DNA from: Psychrobacter sp.
GTDB taxonomy: Bacteria > Pseudomonadota > Gammaproteobacteria > Pseudomonadales > Moraxellaceae
Assembly (NCBI GenBank): GCA_018260445.1
Contig: JAGLBE010000007.1
Location: forward strand, 57,406 to 121,405
Direction: 5' to 3'
DNA: 64,000 bases
The position numbers were made by a program, and so were the translations under genes. Shown here piece after piece: positions 46,174-56,039 of this stretch (within the stretch, counting starts at the first letter, position 1; every line of letters starts with the position of its first letter). Below the pieces are notes generated by a model. The model was not told the DNA's origin, made no database searches, and was given only the letters and a program-made list of their open reading frames with translations.

Positions 46174-46830
46174 TTACTCATTTATTGTAGAGTCTGCTAA
46201 CCTAACCGCATCAATAAACGCGCGCATCTTCTCAAAATCCTTAACCCCCTTACTTGACTCAATACCGCCACTCACATCCACGGCATAAATAGGCAAATTT
46301 AGCGTATCCGCCACATTTTCGGGGGTTAACCCGCCTGCCAAAATAATCGGCATGCTTGAGTGTTGCGGAATCAGCGACCAATCAAAACGATGTCCGGTGC
46401 CGCCATAGGCGTCTTGCTGATACGCATCGAGCAACATACTACTCGCCCCAGCGTGGGCATACTCGTTTATTTGCGCATGGATACTGGCTAAGTCTTGGGT
46501 TTGCTTGTCAATCCGCAACGCTTTAATCCAGCGTTTATTGACTTTACCGGCAAGCCGCTGACAATCCTCAGCGCGCTCATCGCCATGAAACTGTAGCACA
46601 TCAAAGGGCGTGGTAGCAGCCAGCTTAACCAGTGCTTCGTCGCTCATATTGACCACCAAGGCGACCACGCTCACAAATGCAGGAACCTGAGCAATCAATT
46701 TTTTCGCCTGCTCACCCGTCACTGCGCGCGGGCTTGGCGGATAAAACACAAAACCGAGTGCGTCCACGCCAAGCGTCACCGCATCTCGCACGTCATCTTG
46801 CCGAGTGAATCCACAAAATTTTATTTGCAT
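46174..46830 (-). CDS. trpF: Phosphoribosylanthranilate isomerase
   Basis: 218 residues from ATG 46830, preceded by AAGGCGG; an upstream in-frame start at 46854 adds eight residues not seen in the family. MQIKFCGFTRQDDV with the catalytic Cys, LGFVFYPPSPRAV, DVLQFHGDERAEDC, ILAGGLTPENV and the Asp site in YAVDVSGGIESSKGVKD are intact. It converts phosphoribosylanthranilate to its ketose form. Divergent from the photolyase gene. Confidence 0.96.
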   Translation of the reverse strand: MQIKFCGFTRQDDVRDAVTLGVDALGFVFYPPSPRAVTGEQAKKLIAQVPAFVSVVALVVNMSDEALVKLAATTPFDVLQFHGDERAEDCQRLAGKVNKRWIKALRIDKQTQDLASIHAQINEYAHAGASSMLLDAYQQDAYGGTGHRFDWSLIPQHSSMPIILAGGLTPENVADTLNLPIYAVDVSGGIESSKGVKDFEKMRAFIDAVRLADSTINE

Positions 46831-46955
46831 AGTCCGCCTTGTTCCTTTTAACAACCCTTTACCAAAGTTAAATAGTTTTAGACTCGTTATCCTAGCATAC
46901 TCTAAGCATTTTTTAATGCGCTGCTTATTGCGTATGTATGTATATCGGTGACATC

Positions 46956-48680
46956 ATGACACAACCCCCCTTCTCCACCCTGTCCAAAAATTATCTTATG
47001 TGGTTTCGGCGTGACTTGCGCCTGTCTGACAATACGGCTTTGACGCAGCTATTTGATGCGGCGCTGCAACCGGTCGCGACGGGCGAGCTAACTGCTCTCG
47101 AGTCGAACGTCAGTACCGTGCACGCCGTTTATAGCATTACCTGCAAACAATGGCTTGAGCAAGATATGTCACTGGTGCAAATGGACTTTATATTTAGAAC
47201 GTTAAAGCAGTTTGCTAAAGCGTTATCTCACATGTTAAATCTCAAGCTGCATATTATCATGAGCGACACTTTTGATGGCAGTGTGACCGATATCACTCAG
47301 CTATGTCAGTCTCTAAATATTACCCATGTGTTTGCCAATACTGAATACGAAGTCAATGAGCAAACCCGAGATGAGCGCCTAGCCCAACGTCTCGCTGCTT
47401 TAAATATCAAATTTAAGCGCTATCACGACCAATGTATCCTACCGCCCAATTCCGTTAAGACCAATGCCGATACGCTGTATAAAGTGTTCACCCCGTTTTA
47501 TAACAAGTGGCAGTCTATTATAGCCGCTAGCCCTGTCATGCTATATGACTTGCCTAGCGTCAATCACGGCTTAAACAACGACAATGATTCACCTTTGCCA
47601 GCTACGCCAGGTATGCCAAGTATGCCAAGTATGCCAACTACATTGACCACAAGTTTAGCTACATTAGAAAAATACCATCAACGTACCCTAAGCCAGTTTC
47701 AACAGCACTACGGTTATACGACTGCTGCTATGCAAGATTTATTAACGCACGCCCGTCAGGATTATCCGGCGGGTGAAGTGGCGGCTATCACACGCGTAGA
47801 GAGTTTTATTAACGAGGATATTGCCGATTACAACACGGCTAGAGATAAACCGGCACTAATGGCCACCAGCCAGCTATCCGCCTATTTAACGGTCGGTGCT
47901 ATCAGCGCACGGCTGTGTTATCAAAGGGCAAATGCGCTATTGACTCAAGATGCCAGTCAAAAGGTTGATGTGGATATTGATACAAACTTTGATATTGACC
48001 CGCACGTTGGTTTAAACAAAGGCAGCCCTGAGTTTGGCCAGAGCCAGACGGATATTGAGCGCTGGATCAGTGAGCTGGCATGGCGGGATTTTTACCGTCA
48101 TGTGATTGATAACCGCCCCGATATCGTTAAAGGCAAGGCTTATAACAGGGTGACGGACCGTAGAGTGAATTGGTCCTACGATAATGAGGACTTAACTGCT
48201 TGGTGTACGGGGATGACCGGAGTGCCACTGGTCGATGCGGCGATGCGCTGCCTGAATCAAACCGGATTTATGCACAATCGTTTGCGTATGGTGACCGCCA
48301 TGTTTTTAACCAAAGACTTGCTGATTGATTGGCGCTTGGGTGAGCGCTATTTTATGCAGCGCTTAATAGATGGCGATTTTGCCTCGAACAATGGCGGCTG
48401 GCAATGGAGTGCCTCAACCGGCGTCGATGCCTCGCCCTACTTTCGCATTATGAATCCGTTTAGTCAGGCCAAAAGCCATGATACAGAAGCGATGTTTATT
48501 AAAAAATGGGTGCCCGAACTGTCTGCGATACCCGCCAGTATACTGCATGATGAGCGTAAGCTGGGTAAGGCATTAAGCGATGTTGGCAGGTTTGCTCATG
48601 TCAACTATCCTACCCCAATGGTCAATCATAAGCAGGCCAGAGCCTATGCGATACAGCAGTTTAAGGGCGAGGCGTCTTAA
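46956..48680 (+). CDS. phrB: Deoxyribodipyrimidine photolyase (CPD class I)
   Basis: About 574 residues from ATG 46956 (GGTGACATC upstream); an in-frame ATG at 46938 adds six residues. MWFRRDLRLSDNTAL opens the antenna domain; the FAD domain has ELAWRDFYRHV, FMHNRLRMVTAMFLTKDLLIDWRLGERYFMQ and NGGWQWSASTGVDASPYFRIMNP, including the Trp chain. It repairs cyclobutane pyrimidine dimers with light. Two low-complexity inserts are seen: Pro/Met/Ser-rich (PGMPSMPSMPTT, about residue 215-230) and Asp-rich (KVDVDIDTNFDIDPHVG, about 340-360). The family is usually 470-500 residues. Confidence 0.94.
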   Translation: MTQPPFSTLSKNYLMWFRRDLRLSDNTALTQLFDAALQPVATGELTALESNVSTVHAVYSITCKQWLEQDMSLVQMDFIFRTLKQFAKALSHMLNLKLHIIMSDTFDGSVTDITQLCQSLNITHVFANTEYEVNEQTRDERLAQRLAALNIKFKRYHDQCILPPNSVKTNADTLYKVFTPFYNKWQSIIAASPVMLYDLPSVNHGLNNDNDSPLPATPGMPSMPSMPTTLTTSLATLEKYHQRTLSQFQQHYGYTTAAMQDLLTHARQDYPAGEVAAITRVESFINEDIADYNTARDKPALMATSQLSAYLTVGAISARLCYQRANALLTQDASQKVDVDIDTNFDIDPHVGLNKGSPEFGQSQTDIERWISELAWRDFYRHVIDNRPDIVKGKAYNRVTDRRVNWSYDNEDLTAWCTGMTGVPLVDAAMRCLNQTGFMHNRLRMVTAMFLTKDLLIDWRLGERYFMQRLIDGDFASNNGGWQWSASTGVDASPYFRIMNPFSQAKSHDTEAMFIKKWVPELSAIPASILHDERKLGKALSDVGRFAHVNYPTPMVNHKQARAYAIQQFKGEAS

Positions 48681-48789
48681 GTTTAAGCTTAGCCAGTCTG
48701 TCTGAAGTTAAGAACAGCCTCTACAACATCCGTAAACAGGTTTAGATACCATGTTGAATGTTGAACGTTGAATGTTGAGTCCTAACGCG

Positions 48790-48823
48790 AAAAAACCGTC
48801 TATGGCGCCTAGACGGTTTTTTT
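48790..48823. terminator. Bidirectional terminator between phrB and the roadblock gene
   Basis: AAAAAACCGTCTA and TAGACGGTTTTTT form a 13-bp inverted repeat around TGGCGCC. A T run follows on both strands, so it can serve both convergent units. Confidence 0.93.
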
Positions 48824-48864
48824 AACGCTTAATGAAGTGTAGGATGATGGCTCAGCCTTAGCCT

Positions 48865-49317
48865 TTATTTATGATATTTAGCATCTAGCTCAACCAATTT
48901 AGCTGTGGCTTTATTCATACCATGCATAATTTGACCCAATAAAACCTGCTGTTTGGTCACCACCACCACAATCATAGGCTGGTGTTTGTTATTGACCGAG
49001 CTTATCATGATTTTACCATCTTCGGCATCTAAAATAACCGAGCGACACCCGGTTAAATGTGCTTCATTGGTGAGCGCTTGTACCAAGGCTAAAATTGAGC
49101 TGCCCACTGCCGACAATTTACCGCCGTCGTAGTTTTTTTGAAATATAGAACTCACTTCAAAGCCATCTGTTGAGGCCAATAACACCCCATCAATACCACT
49201 GGTGGCATGTACCAGCTCATGAAGCACTTCTTTGGAGTTACTAATAAAAGAATCGCTAGGTTTGACTCGATTTGTTTCTGATTGAAAAAGGTGGTCACTC
49301 ATAGTGTCTATATCCAT
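48865..49317 (-). CDS. Roadblock/LC7-domain protein (MglB/CvnB-like)
   Basis: 150 residues (a second ATG at 49302 is possible). The roadblock fold is seen from about residue 30: VLHELVHATSGIDGVLLASTDGFEVSS, then GSSILALVQALTNEAHLTGCRSVILDAEDGKIMISSV and a C-terminal strand/helix. Roadblock proteins regulate Ras-like GTPases such as MglA. The next gene on the strand upstream is a small GTPase, and before it a protein with a predicted winged helix, so all three probably form one signalling unit, although 370 bp separate this gene from the GTPase. Confidence 0.88.
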   Translation of the reverse strand: MDIDTMSDHLFQSETNRVKPSDSFISNSKEVLHELVHATSGIDGVLLASTDGFEVSSIFQKNYDGGKLSAVGSSILALVQALTNEAHLTGCRSVILDAEDGKIMISSVNNKHQPMIVVVVTKQQVLLGQIMHGMNKATAKLVELDAKYHK

Positions 49318-49687
49318 AAATTATTATTTAAAAAGTAGCGGGGCTTTAAGTGAAGCCAAAATGCGTTAAAGCCACCTAATATTTGTCCGTAACAGTTACC
49401 CACTACTACTATTGAAAATATGATGTGTTACTAGAGCTACGCCAATGATGCCATCATGCCTGCAAAGCCCTATGCTAGCATGGTGATTATAGCTGTCTAT
49501 CATACTCTAAAGCATTGCTGCGATGTTAATTTATCCGTATAAGACCTAATAGACGTATCTTTTATCTATCGCGCACATCGCGCACATCTCGCGCTTAGCC
49601 CTATTTTGAACGTTATTGAAGGCTTTGCAACCTTATTTAGGATTGTTTAGCATTGTTTAGCCTTGTTTAGCATAGACAAGGCGGTGC
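49318..49687. other. Intergenic region between roadblock and GTPase genes
   Basis: 370 bp with short duplications: CGCGCACAT near 49568-49590 and three TTTAGCATTG/CCTTG units at 49645-49672. No gene or clear terminator found. Confidence 0.5.
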
Positions 49688-50212
49688 TTAATCTTGTTCT
49701 AAAGAAGCAATAATCGTCTCAACCAACAACAACACATCATCTTTTTTACGCATATCCACCGGATAGACGGGCAGGTTAAGCTGATTTTTATCGAGCCAAT
49801 CACGATAAATAGACGTGTCACGCTCTGGCATTTTATCCACTTGACTGACACCGATAACGATTCGACCATTATACATCTTAGAAAAAGTATCTAAGTATTT
49901 AGCCAAGTCCGCTAGCGGGTCGGTGGCTGAGTGGTCAATTAATATTACCACCCCAAGTGCCCCTTGCGACAAAATAGGCCAAATAAAGCTAAAACGCTCC
50001 TGACCGGGGGTGCCATATAGACCAATACCGGCGCCGCCCTCTAAAGTAAGTTCGCCGTAATCCATGCCAACCGTGGTCAACACCTTACTGTGCGAATCTA
50101 AATCTGTATTTTGCACCTCTGTTGATACCACAGGCGTATCAGATAAGCTGGCAATGGCCTGAGTTTTGCCTGCACCCATGGGGCCACTAAATACTATTTT
50201 TAAACGTTGCAT
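49688..50212 (-). CDS. Small Ras-like GTPase (bacterial MglA/CvnD-related group)
   Basis: 174 residues from ATG 50212. P-loop GPMGAGKT (residues 10-17), switch region with TTVGMDYGEL, and GTPGQERFSFIWPILSQGALGVVILID at 67-93, the form typical of bacterial roadblock-associated GTPases (Gly replaces the Asp of DxxG). The base-specificity motif, normally NKxD, reads SQVD (123-126), which raises doubt about guanine selectivity. Upstream 364 bp later lies the winged-helix protein gene; the roadblock gene is downstream. Confidence 0.87.
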   Translation of the reverse strand: MQRLKIVFSGPMGAGKTQAIASLSDTPVVSTEVQNTDLDSHSKVLTTVGMDYGELTLEGGAGIGLYGTPGQERFSFIWPILSQGALGVVILIDHSATDPLADLAKYLDTFSKMYNGRIVIGVSQVDKMPERDTSIYRDWLDKNQLNLPVYPVDMRKKDDVLLLVETIIASLEQD

Positions 50213-50576
50213 CTCTATCTTCCACCTTTGCTGAGTATTGTATAACATGGCCGCTTTAAAAAGCCATATTATTTGTGAGTCGCTTAATGCGTTATGCGAT
50301 TAGAGTCATGAGTCACCTAGTGACTGGTGAAGTAACGTTATATACCTTTTTTCAAGTCGCAAATATTAACCGCTAGCCTTGGCGTATCGGTAGCACGTCC
50401 CTTTGTCGGCTTATCATTTATAAGTTATGGACACCTATAAAAAAGCCTAACTGTTTGTCAACCTACGCATAGCGTTATGGGCAGCGGCTAAGCTATTTTC
50501 TTAGAGCTATTGGTGTATAGCGGTTCATCCAAAGCTGTTGATCCAAAGCTGTTGACCTAAAGCTGTTGATCTAAAG
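50213..50576. other. Intergenic region between GTPase and winged-helix gene
   Basis: 364 bp, AT-rich, ending in the 14-bp repeat at 50527-50582, which overlaps the last codons of the next gene. No coding frame recognised. Confidence 0.5.
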
Positions 50577-50582
50577 CTATAG
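50527..50582. repeat. 14-bp tandem repeat, four units
   Basis: ATCCAAAGCTGTTG at 50527 and 50541, then ACCTAAAGCTGTTG at 50555 and ATCTAAAGCTATAG at 50569. The last unit runs into the stop of the winged-helix protein gene, suggesting the repeats grew from that gene end. Confidence 0.92.
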
Positions 50583-51851
50583 ACCAAGCTTATTACGCAA
50601 CTTAGATAAAAAGCCGCGCTTGTTCTCTTTAGCCGCGCTTGGCGCGGGCTTGGCAGCGGTAGACGCGGCATTGATGTTGATATCAATCGAAGAAGAGATT
50701 GGCTGCGCCGCTTGCCCTGAGGCTCGTCTTGCTAAGATGTCATCGAGTGCAGAGCCAGTACTGGCAACGGCGGGACGTGCGCCGTCTGTACCTTGCCCGG
50801 TCATGCTAACCTTGTTCGCTGAACCCTTAACCTGCTGAGATGAATTTGCGGTTAACGGCGAGGTCAACGTGGTATAGGTCGTGGGTTGTAAGGCGCCAGA
50901 CAACAATAGCCCCGCTACGGCTTTTTTAACGCTATTTACTGAGGTATCGGCCAAATCGGCCAAGGTATTAAGATTGCGAGGGCCGCCTTCAAGTGCGGTA
51001 AAAATTCTTAATAAATCGCTTCTATTCTTTTCATCTTCAGGCTTGGGCCAATAGCGCAGTTTAAAGGTTTGATTATCAGACACTAAGGGTAACAAAGGCT
51101 TTGGATTTTGCCATGCTTTATTCCATAACCATTGAAACAAATCTAGCGATTCGTCAGTGGGCAATTTGTCGGTCACTTTTTTGAGCTGCCAGGTGGCATC
51201 AAGCTCTCCCACATTTTGGCTTAACCATATGCGCTGGCGCTTTAAGCTAGCAATGCCCGCGCGTTTGCCATTAATCAGCAACTCATAAACGCCTTCTGAT
51301 CGCAGACTTACCAATTGCATAAAGGCAATCAAGTCATCAAACGTCGCTTCTTTAGGTTTAGGCGCAGCTTGAGCAGGTACGGGTTTGATTTCGGCAGGTT
51401 TAGCAGGTGCGGCCTGTGGTGTTGGTTGGGGCGTCATGGTCGTATCAGGGCGCGACCGATGATGGTGACTGCTTTTATCTTTTAATACCTCGATGTTGGT
51501 CATTAACCAATCATTTAACTGGGTCAATTGCGTTAAGGGTAGGACTAACAAATCGCTATGTAAGCCGCCTTTTTTACCGTCAGAATCGCGTTTGACAAAT
51601 AACACCGGCTTCGTGGCAGTAGCAGACAATAATTTTTTGACACTGCTTGACGCCCGAAACTCCTCATTAATAAACAACAAATCGACTTGAGGATGATTGG
51701 CAGGCACCCATTCAAGGTCGGCCTCTAAGCGCAGCAAGACGCGAAGATACCCCTTTAACATCAACTGATCGGCAGGCGAAACCCCCACTAATGCTGTACG
51801 CATGACTTGCTTCATATTTGAATGAGCATTAGTAGCAAGACTACTCATCAC
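50577..51851 (-). CDS. Conserved hypothetical protein with predicted winged helix, partner of roadblock/GTPase module
   Basis: 424 residues, no membrane segment. Residues 15-125 have an alternating strand/helix pattern (RTALVGVSPADQLMLKGYLRVLL, VDLLFINEEF, KPVLFVKRD) reminiscent of a receiver-like fold, though no phosphoacceptor was identified with certainty. A Pro/Ala/Lys linker follows (130-168). A second domain (170-265) ends with FKLRYWPKPE, and a likely winged helix lies at 278-322 (LLRIFTALEGGPRNLNTLADLADTSVNSVKKAVAGLL split there). A Ser/Ala-rich tail ends in FLSKLRNKLGL. The winged helix next to roadblock and GTPase genes recalls CvnC (DUF742) of conservons. Function unknown. Confidence 0.7.
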   Translation of the reverse strand: MMSSLATNAHSNMKQVMRTALVGVSPADQLMLKGYLRVLLRLEADLEWVPANHPQVDLLFINEEFRASSSVKKLLSATATKPVLFVKRDSDGKKGGLHSDLLVLPLTQLTQLNDWLMTNIEVLKDKSSHHHRSRPDTTMTPQPTPQAAPAKPAEIKPVPAQAAPKPKEATFDDLIAFMQLVSLRSEGVYELLINGKRAGIASLKRQRIWLSQNVGELDATWQLKKVTDKLPTDESLDLFQWLWNKAWQNPKPLLPLVSDNQTFKLRYWPKPEDEKNRSDLLRIFTALEGGPRNLNTLADLADTSVNSVKKAVAGLLLSGALQPTTYTTLTSPLTANSSQQVKGSANKVSMTGQGTDGARPAVASTGSALDDILARRASGQAAQPISSSIDININAASTAAKPAPSAAKENKRGFLSKLRNKLGL

Positions 51852-52236
51852 CGACCTCCCTCTATTATTATAGTCAAGTTGTAAAAATTTGCGTGCTAAA
51901 ATTGGTATTCTAAAGTGTTACATTTTAGACAACCCTCTTTAGCCTATATGCATAATCACCTAAGTTTAGCCGATTATGCAGCAGCTAGATAGACCGGTTA
52001 TGGCTTTTATTATGCAGTCTATAAAGTTGTTAAGCCGACTTAACAATAAAACCTAGTAAAACAATGGCTAAAGCAGCCAGCTTATCCCGTTAATTTTAAT
52101 TAATAATTGCCCCAATATCGCCGTACAGGGCGTCATAATTTACCCCTTAGTGGGCCGATGCGCTAGAATGACTCTAAACAGCCGCCCTCAGCAGGCTACC
52201 TGCTTGGCGTTTGTTCTGCACAATAAACGAGTAGGT
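51852..52236. other. Intergenic region
   Basis: 385 bp between two minus-strand genes. The right part (52150-52236) belongs to a plus-strand shadow frame of the DUF4230 gene. No terminator or gene was recognised. Confidence 0.45.
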
Positions 52237-52962
52237 TTAGACTGCTGGTGCTACGCAGCTTGTGGCTGGCTGGGTGTCGACGGTGACAGTGGCACCGGTC
52301 AGCTTAAACAAGCTTTCTACCTGCTTTTGGGCGTTGTCCGTCGCCATTTGTAGCACGTCACCCTTACAGGCCATCGCCAGTACTTCTTGTTTGCCAGAGG
52401 CTTGGGCTTGCTCAAAAATAGCTGGGTCGGTTTTCATCACCCCAAACAAGCCAGTTTGCAAGTCGTATACTTCGATATCATCCAAATACACATCAAACAC
52501 TTCGGCAGCAGGTAACGTGATATGGATGTTTAAATCAGCATCGGAGGCTACGATAGCGGCACCGTCTGCCTCGGTGGCAATGGGCGTCACTTCAACACTT
52601 TGCGGCGTGAGTTTGTTTAAATCAATGCCCGCATTTACCCGTCCGTGCGCCACAAACAAGCCTTTTTGCTGATCCTGCCACAAAGCATACCAGTTGCCCT
52701 CTTTGCTACTCGTAATCACAGTGTCAACAGCAAACACAACGGTTTGCAGGCGGCTTAACTCTTTAATTTGGGTAATAACGCCATCTCGGGTTAGCACCGT
52801 CACCGCGTCTTTTTTTTGGCTGGCCGCATAAAGGTACACTCCCGCCGCCAACGCAATCAGCCCTAATAGCAACAAAAGCCGTGATAGCCACGAGGTGGAT
52901 GGCTTTTTATCTTTATTGGCAATATTGGCGCTAGCCGCCTTATTTGAGTCAGTCCTAGCCAT
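52237..52962 (-). CDS. DUF4230-domain protein, membrane-anchored
   Basis: 241 residues. A charged N-terminus, one membrane helix (WLSRLLLLLGLIALAAGVYLYAA, about residues 25-47), then a periplasmic domain with ELSRLQTVVFAVDTVIT, a segment VAHGRVNAGIDLNKLTPQSVEV, and LNIHITLPAAEVFDVYLDDIEVYDLQTGLF. This order agrees with DUF4230, whose role is unknown. The end has a conserved-looking Cys (LAMACKGDVLQMA). No operon partner is evident. Confidence 0.75.
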   Translation of the reverse strand: MARTDSNKAASANIANKDKKPSTSWLSRLLLLLGLIALAAGVYLYAASQKKDAVTVLTRDGVITQIKELSRLQTVVFAVDTVITSSKEGNWYALWQDQQKGLFVAHGRVNAGIDLNKLTPQSVEVTPIATEADGAAIVASDADLNIHITLPAAEVFDVYLDDIEVYDLQTGLFGVMKTDPAIFEQAQASGKQEVLAMACKGDVLQMATDNAQKQVESLFKLTGATVTVDTQPATSCVAPAV

Positions 52963-53409
52963 GACGATGTCCTAATTGCAGTGAGTGATGGGAGTGATGG
53001 GAGTGATGGATACACTAAGACAGTGTGTATTGATTGCGACATTGAAGACGTATGAGATAGATTATCACTAGATTCATTGCTATACCCCTATATTGAATGC
53101 GATAATACGCCTTACACTTTAGAAAAAACATAGCGGCAGTAGTTGCCGCAGTTATACCCTTTAGTTTATAACAAATAAATGGGGTTATCGTAAAGCTTTG
53201 AAAAAAAGGATTGCGTCCATCAGCGACTTTACCTAACATAGCAGCCTAAAAGTTTTAAATTTGTCGGTTGGTCGCTCAATGGCCTAGTTTTTTTTAAGCT
53301 GATATAGGTCAAGCTGATATGGGTCAAGCCGCTATATGGTTTGTTTTTCAAGAAATTTTTAGCTAATTTTATCGCTTAGTCAGTCCAATTACGTTAAGTT
53401 GAATCCTTT
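52963..53409. other. Divergent region between the DUF4230 gene and proS
   Basis: About 450 bp. GGGAGTGAT repeats at 52980-53010; GTCAAGC(T/C)GATATGG repeats at 53299-53335 in front of proS. A 74-codon minus-strand frame lacks any support. Confidence 0.45.
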
Positions 53410-55146
53410 ATGAGAGCCAGTGAAGTCTTATTTTCTACCCTAAAAGAAACCCCAAGCGATGCCGATATCGCCTCAAGCCAATTAATGCTACGCGCAGGTC
53501 TTATTCGTAAGCTTGCCTCGGGGCTATATATTTGGTTGCCTATGGGCTTACGTATCCTTAAAAAAGTTGAACAAATAGTACGTGATGAGATGCAGAAGGT
53601 TGGCGCCCAAGAGGTGTTGATGCCCATGACCCAACCTGCTGAATTATGGCAAGAGTCGGGACGGTTTGACGCTTATGGCCCCGAATTACTCAGGTTTGTT
53701 GATCGTCATCAACGTGAGTTTGTACTGGGGCCTACGCATGAAGAGGTCATTACCGATTTAGCCCGAGGAGAGTTACGCAGTTATAAGCAGTTGCCTATCA
53801 CTTTTTTTCAAATTCAAAGCAAATTTCGCGATGAGATACGCCCAAGATTTGGTATTATGCGTGCCCGTGAATTTACCATGAAAGACGCCTACTCTTTTCA
53901 TAGCGACCAAGACTCCTTAGTAAAAACGTATCATGCCATGTACGCGGCTTATACGCGTATCTTTACCCGTTTGGGCTTAACGTTTCGGGCGGTTTTGGCG
54001 GATAATGGCTCTATTGGTGGCGATGCGTCGCACGAGTTTCATGTTTTGGCAGACAGCGGTGAAGATGCGATAGCTTTTTCAGATAGCTCCGATTTTGCGG
54101 CCAATGTTGAGCTGGTAGAAGCGGTGTGTCACGAGACTCGCCCAGCTCCAACCCAAAATCGACTCGATGTCGACACCCCACAAATCACCAGCTGTGAGGA
54201 GTTGGCTAAATTTTTAGAGGTGCCGCTTGCGCAAACGCTTAAAACCTTGATTGTTCAAGGCATTAATGAAGATGGCGAAGCCCAACTGGTGGCCTTGGTG
54301 TTACGTGGCGACCACAGTTTGAACAAGGTCAAGGCCGAAAAAATAGCGGCGGTTAGGGCGCCACTGACGCTTGCCAGCGATGATGACTTAAAAGCAGCCA
54401 AATTATATAAAGGCTATATTGGCGTAAACTTGGCCACAGATGGCACAACCGGTGCGATACCGGTTTATGTTGACCGTGCCGCAGCGGCCTTATCCGACTT
54501 CGTTACTGGGGCGAATTTGCCCAATACGCATAGCACGGGCGTCAATTGGGAGCGTGATGCCGCTATGACGCAAGTGGTGGACATCCGCAATGTGGTTGAG
54601 GGCGACCCCTCACCCGATGGTCACGGCGTACTTGGCATAAAACGTGGCATTGAGGTTGGGCATATCTTTCAACTCGGCGATAAATACTCGCAGGCACTTA
54701 ATTGCACTGTGTCGGGTGAAGATGGCAAACCAACAACGCTATTAATGGGTTGTTATGGTATTGGTGTCAGCCGTATTATAGCGGCCGCTATCGAGCAAAG
54801 CCATGATGACCACGGCATTGTGTGGCCTAAGACTCCAGATATTAAGGACTCTATCGCGCCGTTTGATATTGCGATTATCCCAATGAAGTCCAAAGAAACC
54901 ACGGTTATGGATACTGCCGAAGCTTTATATCAACAGCTACAAGCGCAGGGTCTTAATGTCTTACTCGATGACCGCAATGAGCGCCCTGGGGTAAAATTTG
55001 CCGACCTTGAGCTGATTGGTATACCGCATCGCATTGTGGTATCCGAGCGCAATTTAGCCGAGGACCAATACGAATATGTGGACCGCCGTGATGGTGAGAA
55101 ACAACTGCTAAGCCGTGAGGCGCTGATGGCTAAAGTGATTCAATAA
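53410..55146 (+). CDS. proS: Prolyl-tRNA synthetase, bacterial type with editing domain
   Basis: 578 residues. Motif 1 region [27 protein letters not shown], motif 2 [26 protein letters not shown], an inserted YbaK-like editing domain (about residues 230-390, [19 protein letters not shown]), motif 3 [17 protein letters not shown] and the anticodon-binding domain ([41 protein letters not shown] split there). Length and order match the bacterial ProS with Ala-tRNA(Pro) editing. Confidence 0.96.
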   Translation: MRASEVLFSTLKETPSDADIASSQLMLRAGLIRKLASGLYIWLPMGLRILKKVEQIVRDEMQKVGAQEVLMPMTQPAELWQESGRFDAYGPELLRFVDRHQREFVLGPTHEEVITDLARGELRSYKQLPITFFQIQSKFRDEIRPRFGIMRAREFTMKDAYSFHSDQDSLVKTYHAMYAAYTRIFTRLGLTFRAVLADNGSIGGDASHEFHVLADSGEDAIAFSDSSDFAANVELVEAVCHETRPAPTQNRLDVDTPQITSCEELAKFLEVPLAQTLKTLIVQGINEDGEAQLVALVLRGDHSLNKVKAEKIAAVRAPLTLASDDDLKAAKLYKGYIGVNLATDGTTGAIPVYVDRAAAALSDFVTGANLPNTHSTGVNWERDAAMTQVVDIRNVVEGDPSPDGHGVLGIKRGIEVGHIFQLGDKYSQALNCTVSGEDGKPTTLLMGCYGIGVSRIIAAAIEQSHDDHGIVWPKTPDIKDSIAPFDIAIIPMKSKETTVMDTAEALYQQLQAQGLNVLLDDRNERPGVKFADLELIGIPHRIVVSERNLAEDQYEYVDRRDGEKQLLSREALMAKVIQ

Positions 55147-55242
55147 GCGCTTTACATTTAGCATTTAGCAATTAGCATAAAAGATATAAACCTTGCGTAA
55201 CCTTTCACCCAAGGTTAAGGTCAAAATAATGTCTTAACATGA

Positions 55243-55266
55243 GAATACCCAGGGTGTTCTTTTTTG
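55243..55266 (+). terminator. Terminator after proS
   Basis: GAATACC-CAG-GGTGTTC (one G-T pair) followed by six T, about 100 bp after the proS stop. Confidence 0.75.
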
Positions 55267-55385
55267 TCGTTTTTTAGTAGTTGTTGGTAGTTGGTAGCAT
55301 CCAATACAGCCGTTTTAGGCCGCGTTAAGCGTGTTAGGCGTATACTTATTTTTTATTCAGATTTTTTTCAATGATGAGGTTACTT

Positions 55386-56039
55386 ATGCAATTTGCCGTA
55401 ATCGGTTTGGGTGTGTTTGGACGGGCGTGCGCTTTTGAGCTACAAAGCCAAGGTAACGAAGTGCTCGGTATTGACTTAGATGAAGATGAGGTGGATAAGG
55501 TAAGCGATATCCTCGCGCACTCGGTGATTGCCGATGCCACTGATAGCGATACCTTGCAAGAGTTAAACTTGGTCCAATTTGATGGCGTCATCGTGGGTAT
55601 TGGCGATGATTTAGAAGCCAGTTTATTGTGTACGCTAAACTTGATTAAATTGCCGGTTAAAAACTTGTGGGTGAAAGCCAAAACCGATGCGCATCATGAT
55701 ATTTTGCATAGCCTTGGGGTAACCAATATTATCCATCCTGAGCAGGATATGGGTATTCGTATTGCGCAATCGATGGCCTACCCTATGATGAAGCAATACT
55801 TATCGCTTGGTAATAAAGAGTTTTTAGTACGTTTGGATGTGCCCGAGCATCTGCCACCGGTTAGTGTTGCCAAAATCAAACAAAAACACCCGAATACGCA
55901 TTTGCTTCTGGTTGTGCGCGGAAATAACATCATCCAGCGCTTTAGCGACGATATGATGGTAAAATATCCAGACCGGTTGGTGTATAGCGGTGATGTGAAT
56001 GATTTAAAACTGCTTGCTAGAAACTTTGTAGCACACTAA
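55386..56039 (+). CDS. Potassium uptake regulatory subunit (KtrA/TrkA type, single RCK)
   Basis: 217 residues from ATG 55386 (GATGAGG upstream). FAVIGLGVFGRACAFEL is the Rossmann nucleotide loop, with the acidic GIDLDEDEVDKV strand end; TrkA-C domain starts near residue 135 (LGNKEFLVRLDVPEHL). A single RCK/TrkA-C pair fits KtrA, the cytoplasmic ring that gates KtrB in response to ATP/ADP. The KtrB gene follows 229 bp downstream. Confidence 0.9.
   Translation: MQFAVIGLGVFGRACAFELQSQGNEVLGIDLDEDEVDKVSDILAHSVIADATDSDTLQELNLVQFDGVIVGIGDDLEASLLCTLNLIKLPVKNLWVKAKTDAHHDILHSLGVTNIIHPEQDMGIRIAQSMAYPMMKQYLSLGNKEFLVRLDVPEHLPPVSVAKIKQKHPNTHLLLVVRGNNIIQRFSDDMMVKYPDRLVYSGDVNDLKLLARNFVAH

Noticed and set aside
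53015-53239. 74-codon minus-strand frame upstream of proS
   Set aside because: No ribosome site, no conserved motif, and position in a divergent promoter region.
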